Below, piece after piece: positions 8,001 to 17,362 of a DNA stretch of 64,000 nucleotides. The notes below the pieces were generated by a model. The model worked only from the letters and a program-made list of their open reading frames with translations, did not search any database and was not told where the DNA came from. Positions within the stretch are counted from its first letter, which is position 1. Each line of letters starts with the position of its first letter. Position numbers and translations under genes: made by a program. The stretch comes from CAXBCP01 sp963974055 (GTDB lineage Bacteria > Pseudomonadota > Alphaproteobacteria > MPNO01 > UBA830), in the NCBI GenBank assembly GCA_963974055.1, contig CAXBCP010000002.1:186001-250000 (forward strand), in the 5' to 3' direction.

Positions 8001-11000
8001 AGTCACCACTAATTTCTCCTTTCTGCGAAGCGCCTCGCACCCGGCGGAGATGGCGAAAACGGCGGCGGCGCTCGGCCTATCGGCCGTCGCGGTGGCAGAC
8101 AGGAATACGCTGGCTGGTGTCGTGCGCGCTCACCAGGCGGCGAAACAGGCTGGTATAAAGCTTGTCGTCGGCGCCCGGCTGGACCTGCAGGACGCGCCGT
8201 CGATGCTGTGCTTCCCGACGGACCGCGCCGCCTATGGACGGCTGTCGACGCTGATCACGCTCGGCCGCCGCCGCGCCGCAAAGGGCGAATGCGAAATCCG
8301 GCTGGAAGACGTCTTCGCCCATTCGGGCGGCCAGGTTTTCATCTCTCTGCCGCCATCCGGCATGGGACCTGAACCGGATGCCGCCTATACGGCGCATCTG
8401 CGCCGTCTGCGGGAAATACTGGGACGCGATGTCTGGCTGGCCGCAAGGTGCCGCTATCACGGCAACGATGGCGCCCGGCTGTGGGCCCTCGCCCGGCTCG
8501 CGGTCGATGTGAACATCCCGATGGTTGCCACCAACGACGTGCGGATGCATGTGCCGGACCGCAAGCCACTTATGGATGTCCTGACCTGCATCCGCGAACA
8601 CTGCACCGTCGACCAGGCAGGGTTCCGCCTGGCGGCCAATGCCGAGCGTCATTTCAAGCCGCCGGAAGAAATGGCGCGGCTGTTCCGCCGCCACCCGGAA
8701 GCGATTCTGCAGACCATGGTCATCGCCGACCGCTGCAGTTTTTCGCTCGACGAACTGCGCTACGAATATCCCGACGACGAGGCCCCGCCCGGCACTACGC
8801 CGCAGGCGGAACTGAAACGCCTCGCCTGGCAGGGTGCGGAAACGCGCTATCCCCGCGGCATACCGCCAAAGGTCGGCGCGCAGATCGATTACGAACTGAA
8901 ACTGATCGACCAGCTCGACTATGCGCCCTATTTCCTGACCGTTCACGACATCGTCCGCTATGCGCGCTCGCAGAACATTCTCTGCCAGGGACGCGGATCG
9001 GCCGCGAATTCGACCGTCTGCTACTGCCTCGGCATCACGGCCATCGATCCCGCCGAAATCGACCTGTTATTCGAACGTTTCGTGTCCGCCGAACGGAACG
9101 AACCCCCCGATATCGACGTCGATTTCGAGCACGAACGCCGCGAAGAGGTCATTCAGTACATTTACGCCAAATACGGCCGCGACCGCGCCGGGCTCGCGGC
9201 CACGGTCATCCATTACCGCACGCGCATGGCGGTCCGCGAAGTCGGCAAGGCCATGGGGCTGAGCGAGGACACCACGGCCACCCTCGTCGCGACGGTCTGG
9301 GGATGGCGGTCGGACGGCATCGAGCGGAAACATATCCGCGAAGCCGGGCTCGACCCCGACGACAGGCGGCTGTCGCTCGCCATCCGCCTTGCCTGCGAAC
9401 TGACGGGTTTTCCCCGACACCTGTCGCAGCATGTCGGCGGGTTCGTGATCACCCGCGGCCCCCTGTCGGAGATGGTGCCCATCGCCAACGCGGCGATGGA
9501 AGACCGCACCACGATCGAATGGGACAAGGACGACCTCGACGCGCTCGGCATCCTGAAAATCGACGTGCTGGCGCTCGGCATGCTGAGCTGTATCCGCAAG
9601 GGCTTCGACCTGCTGGAACGCCATTACGGCCGCAAGGTCGAGCTCGCCACCGTGCCGACCGGCGATCCCGCCGTCTACGACATGCTGTGCGAGGCGGATT
9701 CGGTAGGCGTCTTTCAGGTCGAAAGCCGCGCCCAGATGACCATGCTGCCGCGCCTGAAGCCGCGGACGTTCTACGATCTCGTCGTCGAAGTCGCCATCGT
9801 CCGCCCCGGCCCGATCCAGGGCGACATGGTGCATCCCTATCTGCGCCGCCGGAACGGCGAGGAAAAGACCGAGTACCCGTCCGAAGAACTGCGCGACGTG
9901 CTTGCGAAAACCCATGGCGTGCCGCTGTTCCAGGAACAGGCCATGAAGATCGCCATCGTCGCCGCCAACTTCACCCCGTCCGAGGCCGACCAGCTGCGCC
10001 GTGCCATGGCCACCTTCCGCCATACCGGCACCATTCACATGTTCGAGGAAAAACTGATCGAGGGAATGGTTGCGAACGGCTACGAGCGCGACTTTGCCGA
10101 GCGCTGTTTCCGCCAGATCGAAGGCTTCGGCGATTACGGGTTCCCGGAAAGCCATGCCGCCAGCTTCGCCCTGCTGGTTTACGTGTCCGCCTGGCTGAAA
10201 AAACACTATCCGGACGTGTTCGCCGCCGCGATCCTCAACAGCCAGCCGATGGGGTTCTACGCCCCGGCGCAGCTGGTCCGCGATGCACGCCAGCACGGCG
10301 TCGAGGTGCGCCCGGTGGACGTGAACCACAGCCACTGGGACAACACGCTGGAGCCGATGGGTCAACGGCAACACGCCCTGCGCCTGGGCCTGCGCCAGAT
10401 CAAAGGACTTTCCGAAGACGCCGCGGCGGCGCTGGTCGACGCCCGGACGTTGCTGGGCAGGGCATTCGCGGACCCGGCGGAGATCAACCGGCTTGCCGGG
10501 CTGCCCGCCCCGGTACTGGAACGGCTGGCACGGGCCGACGCCTATTCCTCTATGAAACTCCGCCGCCGCGATGCCCTGTGGGCGGTGCGCGCCCTGCCGC
10601 CGGCGCCGCTGCCCCTGTTCGAGGCCGGCGAGAACCGCGACGATCCGGAAGTTTCCCTGCCGGTCATGGCCATCGGCGAGGAGGTCACCCACGACTACGC
10701 CGCCCTGCGCCTCTCGCTCAAAACGCACCCCCTGGCGCTGCTGCGCGACGAGCTCAATGCGGCACGGGCCGTTCCCGCCGAGCAGCTTGTAAACACCCGG
10801 GACGGCGCAAAGGTAACCGTCGCGGGACTCGCGCTGGTCCGTCAGCGTCCGGGCACGGCCAGCGGCGTGATTTTCATTACCCTGGAAGACGAAACCGGAA
10901 TCGCCAATCTGGTGGTCTGGCCGAAGACATTCGAACGCTTCCGCCGCGTGGTGATGGCGGCAAGGCTGATCCGCGTGACCGGAAAATTACAGCGCGAAGG

Positions 11001-11211
11001 CATCGTGACGCATGTTATCGCCGATCATCTGGAAGACATGACCCACCGGCTGCGCGCCCTTGCGGGGCCCGATTTCAGACCCTCGGACAGCCGCCGGACC
11101 GCAAACGCGGCTTACGAGAACAATCTCGCGCGCGCCGACGAGGTCAAAAGCCCGATCCCCGAATCCCGCCGGGGGCCGCGACGGCTTTACCCGTCCCGGG
11201 ATTTTCACTGA
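7978..11211 (+). CDS. dnaE2: Error-prone DNA polymerase DnaE2 (ImuC)
   Basis: A 1077-residue C-family polymerase of the DnaE2 subgroup, the catalytic component of the ImuA-ImuB-DnaE2 mutasome. It starts with the PHP domain (YAELEVTTNFSFLRSASHP), and the polymerase acidic motif PPDIDVDFEHERREEV lies near residue 377. The FPESHAASFALL and OB-fold regions follow, and the tail ends near GPRRLYPSRDFH, typical for DnaE2. No good ribosome-binding site precedes the ATG, which lies within the 3' end of the transposase gene, suggesting translational coupling. Expression should follow LexA control from the site before imuA, unless an internal promoter exists. Confidence 0.97.
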   Translation: MPPYAELEVTTNFSFLRSASHPAEMAKTAAALGLSAVAVADRNTLAGVVRAHQAAKQAGIKLVVGARLDLQDAPSMLCFPTDRAAYGRLSTLITLGRRRAAKGECEIRLEDVFAHSGGQVFISLPPSGMGPEPDAAYTAHLRRLREILGRDVWLAARCRYHGNDGARLWALARLAVDVNIPMVATNDVRMHVPDRKPLMDVLTCIREHCTVDQAGFRLAANAERHFKPPEEMARLFRRHPEAILQTMVIADRCSFSLDELRYEYPDDEAPPGTTPQAELKRLAWQGAETRYPRGIPPKVGAQIDYELKLIDQLDYAPYFLTVHDIVRYARSQNILCQGRGSAANSTVCYCLGITAIDPAEIDLLFERFVSAERNEPPDIDVDFEHERREEVIQYIYAKYGRDRAGLAATVIHYRTRMAVREVGKAMGLSEDTTATLVATVWGWRSDGIERKHIREAGLDPDDRRLSLAIRLACELTGFPRHLSQHVGGFVITRGPLSEMVPIANAAMEDRTTIEWDKDDLDALGILKIDVLALGMLSCIRKGFDLLERHYGRKVELATVPTGDPAVYDMLCEADSVGVFQVESRAQMTMLPRLKPRTFYDLVVEVAIVRPGPIQGDMVHPYLRRRNGEEKTEYPSEELRDVLAKTHGVPLFQEQAMKIAIVAANFTPSEADQLRRAMATFRHTGTIHMFEEKLIEGMVANGYERDFAERCFRQIEGFGDYGFPESHAASFALLVYVSAWLKKHYPDVFAAAILNSQPMGFYAPAQLVRDARQHGVEVRPVDVNHSHWDNTLEPMGQRQHALRLGLRQIKGLSEDAAAALVDARTLLGRAFADPAEINRLAGLPAPVLERLARADAYSSMKLRRRDALWAVRALPPAPLPLFEAGENRDDPEVSLPVMAIGEEVTHDYAALRLSLKTHPLALLRDELNAARAVPAEQLVNTRDGAKVTVAGLALVRQRPGTASGVIFITLEDETGIANLVVWPKTFERFRRVVMAARLIRVTGKLQREGIVTHVIADHLEDMTHRLRALAGPDFRPSDSRRTANAAYENNLARADEVKSPIPESRRGPRRLYPSRDFH

Positions 11212-11238
11212 AAACGCGGCTGCGACCGGCGCTTGCGC

Positions 11239-12132
11239 CTAAAGCCCCAGCGCCGACAGGTCGAGCGAATCGCCAACCACCGGCGGACACCAGAAAAAGC
11301 TGCCGGAAACCGGGCGGGTGAACCGGAACAGCCCGTCAATGATACCGTCTTCCTGCCCGGTCATGCGCCCGAGCTGGGCTTCGAACGCGTCGAACGATTT
11401 GCCGAACGAGACGAACATCAGGCCTTCGCCGCTTTCGTCCGACCACGGCATCGATCGCCGGACAACGAAGGCTTCGGGATCGAAACTTTCCTGCGCCGTG
11501 CGCTTCACATGGGCCGATTCCGGAGCTTCGTCGAATTCCGCGTTATCGCTCGCATGGCGGCCATAGATATTGTCCTGATCTTCCCGCGACAGGCTCTGGA
11601 AACGGTCGAGATCGTGCATCCATTTCTGAACCCCGACGAAGCTGGACCCATCGACCCCCGGGCCCACGCCCTGCGTAATCGCCGCGGCGACGGCAGCATC
11701 GCCCTCGGGGTTTTCCGTGCCGTCCTCGTATCCGCTGAGATCCCGCCCGATTTCCCGGCCGACATCGAATTTGAAGCCGTCGACAAGGCGGCTGCGCCGA
11801 AAGGCGGGCGACAACTGCGCCGTGACCGACCGGCCCAGATGGGTAATTTCGCCCCGGTCCGTGCCCCGTATCCAGCACCACAGTTCCGCCTGCGTGGACG
11901 GGACCTCGCATCCCGGTCCGCTCATCGCCGGAAAAGGCCGCAGACCGGCGACCGTCCCCTTCAGGGCGCTGACAAGACCGGAACCGATCCCGATCACCAT
12001 TTCTGCGCCAAGTTTGCGGGCGGCAAGGTCGCGGAGCACCGGCGCCGGATCGGAATCCGGCAGCAGGTGAAATTCGAGATAACGGGACAGGTCGGGAAGA
12101 TCGGCGAGAATACCCGCCTGCGGCGTACTCAT
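11239..12132 (-). CDS. Dyp-type heme peroxidase
   Basis: A 297-residue dye-decolourising peroxidase. The signature GYEDG is at residues 134-138 (GxxDG, with Asp137 acting as the acid-base residue), and His208 in ESAHVKRT is a good candidate for the proximal heme ligand. No Tat or Sec signal is seen, so it is likely cytoplasmic (class B/P-like). It is the last gene of the minus-strand run and converges on dnaE2, 27 bases away. Substrates are unknown; family members oxidise dyes, phenolics and lignin-derived compounds with hydrogen peroxide. Confidence 0.92.
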   Translation of the reverse strand: MSTPQAGILADLPDLSRYLEFHLLPDSDPAPVLRDLAARKLGAEMVIGIGSGLVSALKGTVAGLRPFPAMSGPGCEVPSTQAELWCWIRGTDRGEITHLGRSVTAQLSPAFRRSRLVDGFKFDVGREIGRDLSGYEDGTENPEGDAAVAAAITQGVGPGVDGSSFVGVQKWMHDLDRFQSLSREDQDNIYGRHASDNAEFDEAPESAHVKRTAQESFDPEAFVVRRSMPWSDESGEGLMFVSFGKSFDAFEAQLGRMTGQEDGIIDGLFRFTRPVSGSFFWCPPVVGDSLDLSALGL

Positions 12133-12218
12133 TTCAGAAATCCTTTATCAGCTTCTTGGCCTGTTTTATGTGGCCGCCCGCTCGGCACAACGCGACAGAG
12201 CACCTCATCCACTGACCG

Positions 12219-12662
12219 TCACACGCCCAGGCCGGGGGCATCGACCGGCACGAAATTGTCGTTCGTCACGCCCTCGGCAGCGGATTCGAAAGCCAGTTCA
12301 ACCTGCACGCCGTTCGGATCGTGGAAAAACACCTGCACCAGACGGCCACCGCCCGCGAGGCATTTTTTATAGGTGACATCATTCGTCACAAGCGTCTTTT
12401 CCGTCCCGGTGAGGTCCTTCGCCGACAGCCCGATATGATCGAGCCCCTCGCCGCGGCCCGATGCGACAGTGCGCGGATCGCCCGCCGGATCGCTGAGCGA
12501 CAGATGAACGATCGGCACCTCTCCGCAATACAGCCAGTATCCATGGGAATCGAAATCCGGCCGCCACCCGATCGACAATCCGACGACGTCGACGAAGAAA
12601 TCCTTCGTTTCCTCCATCTTGTCGGTGCGGATATTGATGTGGTTGAGTTCCTTGATCGCCAT
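12219..12662 (-). CDS. VOC (glyoxalase/dioxygenase-fold) protein
   Basis: A 147-residue single-domain vicinal-oxygen-chelate protein. LNHINIRTDKMEETKDFFVDVVGL and HDPNGVQVELAFE are the ends of the two paired beta-alpha modules with metal-ligand positions (His near the start, Glu near the end). A GGGAG ribosome-binding site lies seven bases before the ATG at 12662, which fixes the start over an upstream in-frame codon. It could be a lyase, dioxygenase or resistance protein; the substrate cannot be inferred. It lies between the TauE cluster and the Dyp peroxidase on the same strand. Confidence 0.85.
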   Translation of the reverse strand: MAIKELNHINIRTDKMEETKDFFVDVVGLSIGWRPDFDSHGYWLYCGEVPIVHLSLSDPAGDPRTVASGRGEGLDHIGLSAKDLTGTEKTLVTNDVTYKKCLAGGGRLVQVFFHDPNGVQVELAFESAAEGVTNDNFVPVDAPGLGV

Positions 12663-12744
12663 CGTGAATCTCCCGGCCAACCTGTGATATTGAACGTGGA
12701 ATTGTGACGATTACCGGCCGGGTACGCAAGAAGGCACCAGCGCC

Positions 12745-13485
12745 CTAGAGAACGGCGATCACCAGGGACAGGATCGCGATACCGGCCAGGGTCAGGGTGC
12801 GGAACTGGGTATCGGTCACATGGGCAAACAGCCGCATGCCCGCCCAGCAGGCAAACGTGAACGGTACGAACAGGATCGCCGACAGGATCAGCAGATTCTG
12901 CGAGATAAGACCGGAAGCCGCGTAGGACAGAATCGCACCCGTCTGGACCAGCAACCCGAAAGCCAGAAAATTTGCCCGTTGTTCAGCAGCGGTACCGGGA
13001 CCGGACAGCAGATACAGGAAAACAGGCGGTCCGCCCATCGACACCGCGCCGGTTATCGTGCCGCCGAGCGCGCCGACCCCGATCCTGACCGGCAGCCCCC
13101 GCGGGCCGGAATAGCGCCAGCCGGTCAGCAACAGGACGGAAAGGGCAATCGATGTTCCGGCCACGATACGGCGCATGACGTCCTCGTCCACGGCCAGCAA
13201 TATCCACGCGCCGAGGGGCGTCATCGCCATCGCCGCAAGGCCGACCGGCAACATCCGCCGCCAGTCGGCATGGGGCAGCGCCCCCGGCATCACCTGAATA
13301 TTGCTGACAAGGTTCAGCAGGATGATCACCGGCACGCCTTCCCGCGCGCCGAGAATATAGGCGACGACGGGCGCGGTGATAAAATTGGCCCCCGCGCCGC
13401 CATTGAAGCCGCGGACAAGGCCCGACGCGACAAACGCCGCGACCATCGCCGCAAGTTCCCAAACCGATATGCCATCGAGAATCAT
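12745..13485 (-). CDS. TauE/SafE permease, third of three tandem copies
   Basis: A 246-residue TauE/SafE membrane protein. The first repeat shows SGLVRGFNGGAGANFITAPVVAYILG and the second GGTITGAVSMGGPPVFLYLL, the two inverted-repeat motifs of the family. It is the last of three adjacent paralogues read in the same direction, nine bases after the preceding one. Compared with its neighbours, NGGAGANF replaces SGFGSAL/SGFGAAL in the first motif, so substrate preference may differ. No regulatory motif is visible in the short gaps. Confidence 0.86.
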   Translation of the reverse strand: MILDGISVWELAAMVAAFVASGLVRGFNGGAGANFITAPVVAYILGAREGVPVIILLNLVSNIQVMPGALPHADWRRMLPVGLAAMAMTPLGAWILLAVDEDVMRRIVAGTSIALSVLLLTGWRYSGPRGLPVRIGVGALGGTITGAVSMGGPPVFLYLLSGPGTAAEQRANFLAFGLLVQTGAILSYAASGLISQNLLILSAILFVPFTFACWAGMRLFAHVTDTQFRTLTLAGIAILSLVIAVL

Positions 13486-13494
13486 CGCGGGACC

Positions 13495-14235
13495 CTACAG
13501 GAACAGGGTTGCAATGCCGATGGCCAGCAGAAATATAAGGGCGACCCTCCGAAACCCTTCTTCGGAGGCGGTCGCGAACAACCGCTGACCGATCCACATG
13601 CCGATCATCAGCGACGGCATCACCAGAACACAGATTCCGACGATCGGAAGAGACAGCAACCCGCCGCCCCAGTACATGCCCATGGCGACGATCTGCACAA
13701 AGATGAAGTACAGGATTATGGCCGCCCGGTTCTGTGCCGCCCTGAACGGCCCCGCCATCAGAAACGTCACGACCGGCGGCCCGCCGATGGTCGCGGCACC
13801 CGTGATCACGCCGCCGACCAGACCGACCCCCGCCATGACCCAGCCGTTGATCTTTCCGGTATAGCGCCAGCCGCGCATCATCATGACGGCGAATACGATA
13901 ATCAGTACCGAGATGGCCTTCCGGATCAAATCCGAATCCTGGGTGACAAGCACCCATGCGCCCAGCGGCACGGCCAGGCTACCGGCGACGGACAGGGGCA
14001 CGACCCGCCCCCACTCCACATCGCGCATCGCCTCGGGCAGAAGCTGGATGCTCGTGATCAGGTGAATGGCAATCACCGCGGGAACCGCCAGGCGGGGGCC
14101 GAAAACGACCGCCGTAACCGGCACGATGATGAGGGCCGATCCAAAGCCCGAAAAGCCCCGCATTATCCCGGCGATAAAGGCGGCAACGACCACTACCGCC
14201 CCTTCGGCAATCGAAATGTCGATCCAGAATTCCAT
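13495..14235 (-). CDS. TauE/SafE permease, second of three tandem copies
   Basis: A 246-residue TauE/SafE membrane protein with the paired motifs MRGFSGFGSALIIVPVTAVV and GGVITGAATIGGPPVVTFL. The start at 14235 is supported by an AAGGGG-type ribosome-binding site seven to ten bases upstream and by the family's usual N-terminus. It is separated from the upstream paralogue by 10 bases. The three copies share length and motifs and look like the product of tandem duplication followed by divergence. They may work as separate permeases with different anions, or as subunits. Confidence 0.86.
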   Translation of the reverse strand: MEFWIDISIAEGAVVVVAAFIAGIMRGFSGFGSALIIVPVTAVVFGPRLAVPAVIAIHLITSIQLLPEAMRDVEWGRVVPLSVAGSLAVPLGAWVLVTQDSDLIRKAISVLIIVFAVMMMRGWRYTGKINGWVMAGVGLVGGVITGAATIGGPPVVTFLMAGPFRAAQNRAAIILYFIFVQIVAMGMYWGGGLLSLPIVGICVLVMPSLMIGMWIGQRLFATASEEGFRRVALIFLLAIGIATLFL

Positions 14236-14245
14236 ATGGCGCCCC

Positions 14246-14995
14246 TTAGGCGAACAGTGTTGAAAGGCCGATGAGCAGCAGAAACGCGAGGGCGATCCGA
14301 CGGTAAAGCCGGTCGGACGCCCTGCCGAACATTTTCTCGCCCAGCCAGGTGCCGAGCGCAATCGTCGGGATCATGGGCAGAGCTATCCATACGGTCTTCC
14401 AGGTCATCAGACCGCCGATTCCATAAACGACCAGCGCCACCGCCTGGGTGAAAATGAAATAGAGAATTATCGCGGCACGGTTCCGGGCGGCGCTTTCGGG
14501 CCCGGCAAGCAGGAACATGATCACGGCCGGGCCGCCCGCGGCAGCCGCACCCGAAATAAACCCGCCCAGCCCGCCTGCGAAGGCGCTGACCGCGGGCCCG
14601 ATACTGCCCTTGTAGCGCCAGCCGACGAGCATCAGCAGGGCGAAGAAAATCACGGTGACGGAAATCGAACGCCGGATAATTTCGGGGTCGACCACCACCA
14701 GCAGCCACGCCCCGAGCGGAATACCGATCGCCCCGCCGACGGAAAGCGGGATCACCGTCGGCCAGTTCGCACTGGCCCAGGCCTTCGGCGCCAGCTGAAC
14801 GCTGGTAACCAGCATGACAATCAGGATCGCCGGTATTGCCGCCCGCGGCCCGACCGCCAGCGCCAGAACCGGGGCGATCGTCAATGCCGCACCGAAACCG
14901 GAAAACCCCCGCATCAAGCCCGCAGCAAACGCCGTTCCGGCCACGAGGATCGTGTCGATCGTAGTCAGCTCATAATGTTGTTGGAGCCACTCCAC
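14246..14995 (-). CDS. TauE/SafE permease, first of three tandem copies
   Basis: A 249-residue TauE/SafE membrane protein with the repeats MRGFSGFGAALTIAPVLALA and GGFISGAAAAGGPAVIMFLL. The start is two bases after the stop of the ornithine cyclodeaminase-like gene, a sign of translational coupling. The second repeat is followed by GPESAARNRAAIILYF, shared almost exactly with the next paralogue (AQNRAAIILYF), supporting duplication. Transport of an organic anion made or consumed by the neighbouring enzyme is a reasonable guess, no more. Confidence 0.86.
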   Translation of the reverse strand: MEWLQQHYELTTIDTILVAGTAFAAGLMRGFSGFGAALTIAPVLALAVGPRAAIPAILIVMLVTSVQLAPKAWASANWPTVIPLSVGGAIGIPLGAWLLVVVDPEIIRRSISVTVIFFALLMLVGWRYKGSIGPAVSAFAGGLGGFISGAAAAGGPAVIMFLLAGPESAARNRAAIILYFIFTQAVALVVYGIGGLMTWKTVWIALPMIPTIALGTWLGEKMFGRASDRLYRRIALAFLLLIGLSTLFA

Positions 14996-14997
14996 TT

Positions 14998-16056
14998 TCA
15001 GCCCAGATCGATCTCGGTACCCCGGCCTTCTTCGCGGGCGCGGCGATAGGCCGTCATCGCCATTGCCATCTCGGAAGACCCTGTGCCGTTATTGTTCTTG
15101 TGGTAGGTGATCTGGCCATCCGATGTCCGCCCGGGGTGGGCGGCGGTCGCCAGATCCCCAAGCTCGTAGACATCGGCGATATCAATCAGCCCCGCCTGGA
15201 TCGGACCATAGAGATCGCCCTGTTCCTCGGAAACCATCGATTCTTTCAGGTTGGTCACGATCACGTCGGCCTTCACGGCGGTATTGTCGTCGATCTCGCG
15301 GCGGGGCCGGGGCAGGAACCCGCCCTGCACAAGCTGCTTGTTGCTGCCGATGATACCGGTGACATGCTGGCCGGCGACGAGACGGCTGCCATCGAACAAC
15401 TCGACATTCGTGCTGGTCGCGCACAGCACGACGTCAACATCGTCCAACAGGGTGTCCGGCGCATCGACAGGCACGATTTCGATCCCGAATTGTGCGCTGT
15501 ATTTGTCCGCGAACGCTTCCCGGTTCTGCGGATCGCGGCTGTAGACTCTGACATGTTCGATCGACGGGCGTTCGGTTTTCAGCGCAAGAAGCTGATTGAC
15601 CGCCTGACCGCCGGCGCCGAACAGACCAACCGTTGCAGCGTCGTGGCGAACAAGGTGCCGGAATCCGACACCGCTGGTCGCCGCCGTGCGGAATGCCATC
15701 AGGCTGGTCGGCCCGATGGTTTTTTCATCTATTTCGCCGAACAGGATCGCAAGCAGATGTCCGGTGCCTGAATCGTGCAGGACATGGACCGGATGTTCAC
15801 GATAGTCGTAGCGCTGATTTGCCCCTTCCTGGACCACCAGTTCGGCGCGCACCTGTGCGCCCATGACGCCGAGTTCGTGAACGCCGCCCGGAAAGTTCGA
15901 TATCCGCACGCCGGCAGGCGAATGAACGCGGCGCCGCGGCGCATTTATCACCGGAAAATTGGTCGATTCCCGATACCCCTGCTCGACCGCATCGATCGCT
16001 TCCTTCATGGACACAAGCCCCTGAAGGTCGTCGGGCTTCAACAGCAGAACCCCCAT
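14998..16056 (-). CDS. Ornithine cyclodeaminase / mu-crystallin family enzyme
   Basis: A 352-residue NAD(P)-binding protein of the OCD/mu-crystallin superfamily. GAGGQA at residues 147-152 is the Rossmann glycine motif, and FPGGVHELGVMGAQVRAE resembles the substrate-side region. Family activities include ornithine cyclodeamination, alanine dehydrogenation, and ketimine or pyrroline reduction. The end GTGSSEMAMAMTAYRRA matches the family's C-terminal helix. As the leading gene of the minus-strand run, it probably fixes the theme of the operon: an amino acid-like or cyclic imino substrate carried by the downstream TauE permeases. The true substrate is unknown. Confidence 0.85.
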   Translation of the reverse strand: MGVLLLKPDDLQGLVSMKEAIDAVEQGYRESTNFPVINAPRRRVHSPAGVRISNFPGGVHELGVMGAQVRAELVVQEGANQRYDYREHPVHVLHDSGTGHLLAILFGEIDEKTIGPTSLMAFRTAATSGVGFRHLVRHDAATVGLFGAGGQAVNQLLALKTERPSIEHVRVYSRDPQNREAFADKYSAQFGIEIVPVDAPDTLLDDVDVVLCATSTNVELFDGSRLVAGQHVTGIIGSNKQLVQGGFLPRPRREIDDNTAVKADVIVTNLKESMVSEEQGDLYGPIQAGLIDIADVYELGDLATAAHPGRTSDGQITYHKNNNGTGSSEMAMAMTAYRRAREEGRGTEIDLG

Positions 16057-16226
16057 CTTTCCCGCTCCTCATTATTTTTCGCGACCATGGCCGCTGGGTC
16101 CCGCAGCGTCAATCGCAGCAATCGCGGGTCTGGAATCCAATTCCGGCGGAACAGGAGCACGGGTTTCCCTGACATCGGGAAACGGATTACTGTGCAGGCC
16201 AGCGGCAGCCTTGGGAATTCGACTTG

Positions 16227-17360
16227 ATGACGGCGGCATCGGACTGGATGACGACGAAACGGACCGGCGACGGTCTGGAAATTCTGCTGTCGGGCGACTG
16301 GACGATCGACCATGCGAACGTCCTCGACGCCGGCACCGCCGCACTGCATATCGACACAGCCGCGGCGTGCACCATCGACGCAGCCGGGATCGGACGCATG
16401 GATACCGTCGGCGCCTGGCTGATCGACAGGCTGCACCGGCGCATATCCGCGCTCGGCGTCGATACCGGTTTTCGTGACGTCCGGCCGGCCCACGACGTTC
16501 TGCTCCGGCGGCTGGACGCGGTCGCAGACGACCCCGCACCCGAACCGGCACGATACAGTGCGCTGTCGGTTATTGCCGAGCGGACGGGACGCGCGACGAT
16601 CGACGCCCTGGCAGAGGCCAAGGACCTGTTGAACTTTCTCGGCCTGGCCACCGTCACCGCAGCCAGGACGCTGGTTCAGCCACGGCGCTTCAGGGCGACG
16701 GCGTTCGTCTATCATCTTGAGCAGGTCGGACTGAATGCCCTGCCCATCGTCGGCCTCCTGTCGTTTCTGATCGGGGTTGTTCTTGCCTATCAGGGCGCGG
16801 ACCAGTTGCGCCGGTTCGGCGCCGAAATCTTTACCGTCAACCTGCTCGGCATTTCGATCCTCCGCGAAATGGCCATCCTGCTGACCGCCATCATCGTCGC
16901 CGGGCGGTCGGGCAGCGCTTTCGCGGCACAGATCGGCACCATGCAGGTAAACGAAGAAGTCGACGCCATGCGGACCATCGGTCTCGACCCGATGGAAGTG
17001 CTGGTCCTGCCGCGCACCTTCGCCCTGCTGGTCGCGATGCCGCTTCTGGCGGTCTACGCCGACCTTATGGGGCTGGCGGGCGGCGCGCTTATGTCGGTGG
17101 CCACGCTGGACATCACGTTCACCCAGTTCACGGAGCGGCTGAAAGATGTCGTGCCCATCTGGGCATTCTGGGTCGGCCTGATAAAGGCGCCGGTATTCGG
17201 GTTTGTCATCGCGCTGGTCGGCTGCCGGGAAGGCCTCAAGGTCCGCGGCAGCGCAGACAGCGTCGGCCGGCAAACGACACGGGCCGTCGTCATAGGCATA
17301 TTCCTGGTCATCATTATCGATGCGGTTTTTTCGATCTTCTTCTCGACGGTGGGGGTCTGA
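16227..17360 (+). CDS. STAS-MlaE fusion, lipid ABC transporter permease
   Basis: A 377-residue permease of the Mla/MCE type. Residues 1-100 are a STAS-like domain (IDAAGIGRMDTVGAWLIDRL), and from about 165 the MlaE domain starts with an amphipathic helix and four to five membrane segments. The hallmark GRSGSAFAAQIGTMQVNEEVDAMRTIG is present. It acts with the ATPase, MCE protein and lipoprotein encoded next to keep the outer-membrane lipid asymmetry. The ATG at 16227 overlaps a TTG at 16224. In E. coli the STAS component (MlaB) is separate; here it is fused, as in many alphaproteobacteria. Confidence 0.95.
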   Translation: MTAASDWMTTKRTGDGLEILLSGDWTIDHANVLDAGTAALHIDTAAACTIDAAGIGRMDTVGAWLIDRLHRRISALGVDTGFRDVRPAHDVLLRRLDAVADDPAPEPARYSALSVIAERTGRATIDALAEAKDLLNFLGLATVTAARTLVQPRRFRATAFVYHLEQVGLNALPIVGLLSFLIGVVLAYQGADQLRRFGAEIFTVNLLGISILREMAILLTAIIVAGRSGSAFAAQIGTMQVNEEVDAMRTIGLDPMEVLVLPRTFALLVAMPLLAVYADLMGLAGGALMSVATLDITFTQFTERLKDVVPIWAFWVGLIKAPVFGFVIALVGCREGLKVRGSADSVGRQTTRAVVIGIFLVIIIDAVFSIFFSTVGV

Positions 17361-17362
17361 CG

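Noticed and set aside
8448..11321. A long frame of 957 codons in another plus frame over dnaE2
   Set aside because: Arg/Pro-rich composition with no motifs, and complete overlap with the well-conserved dnaE2.
3041..15000. Insertion sequence or prophage origin of the TauE/SafE duplicates
   Set aside because: No transposase, integrase, or terminal repeats flank these genes and their base composition resembles their neighbours.
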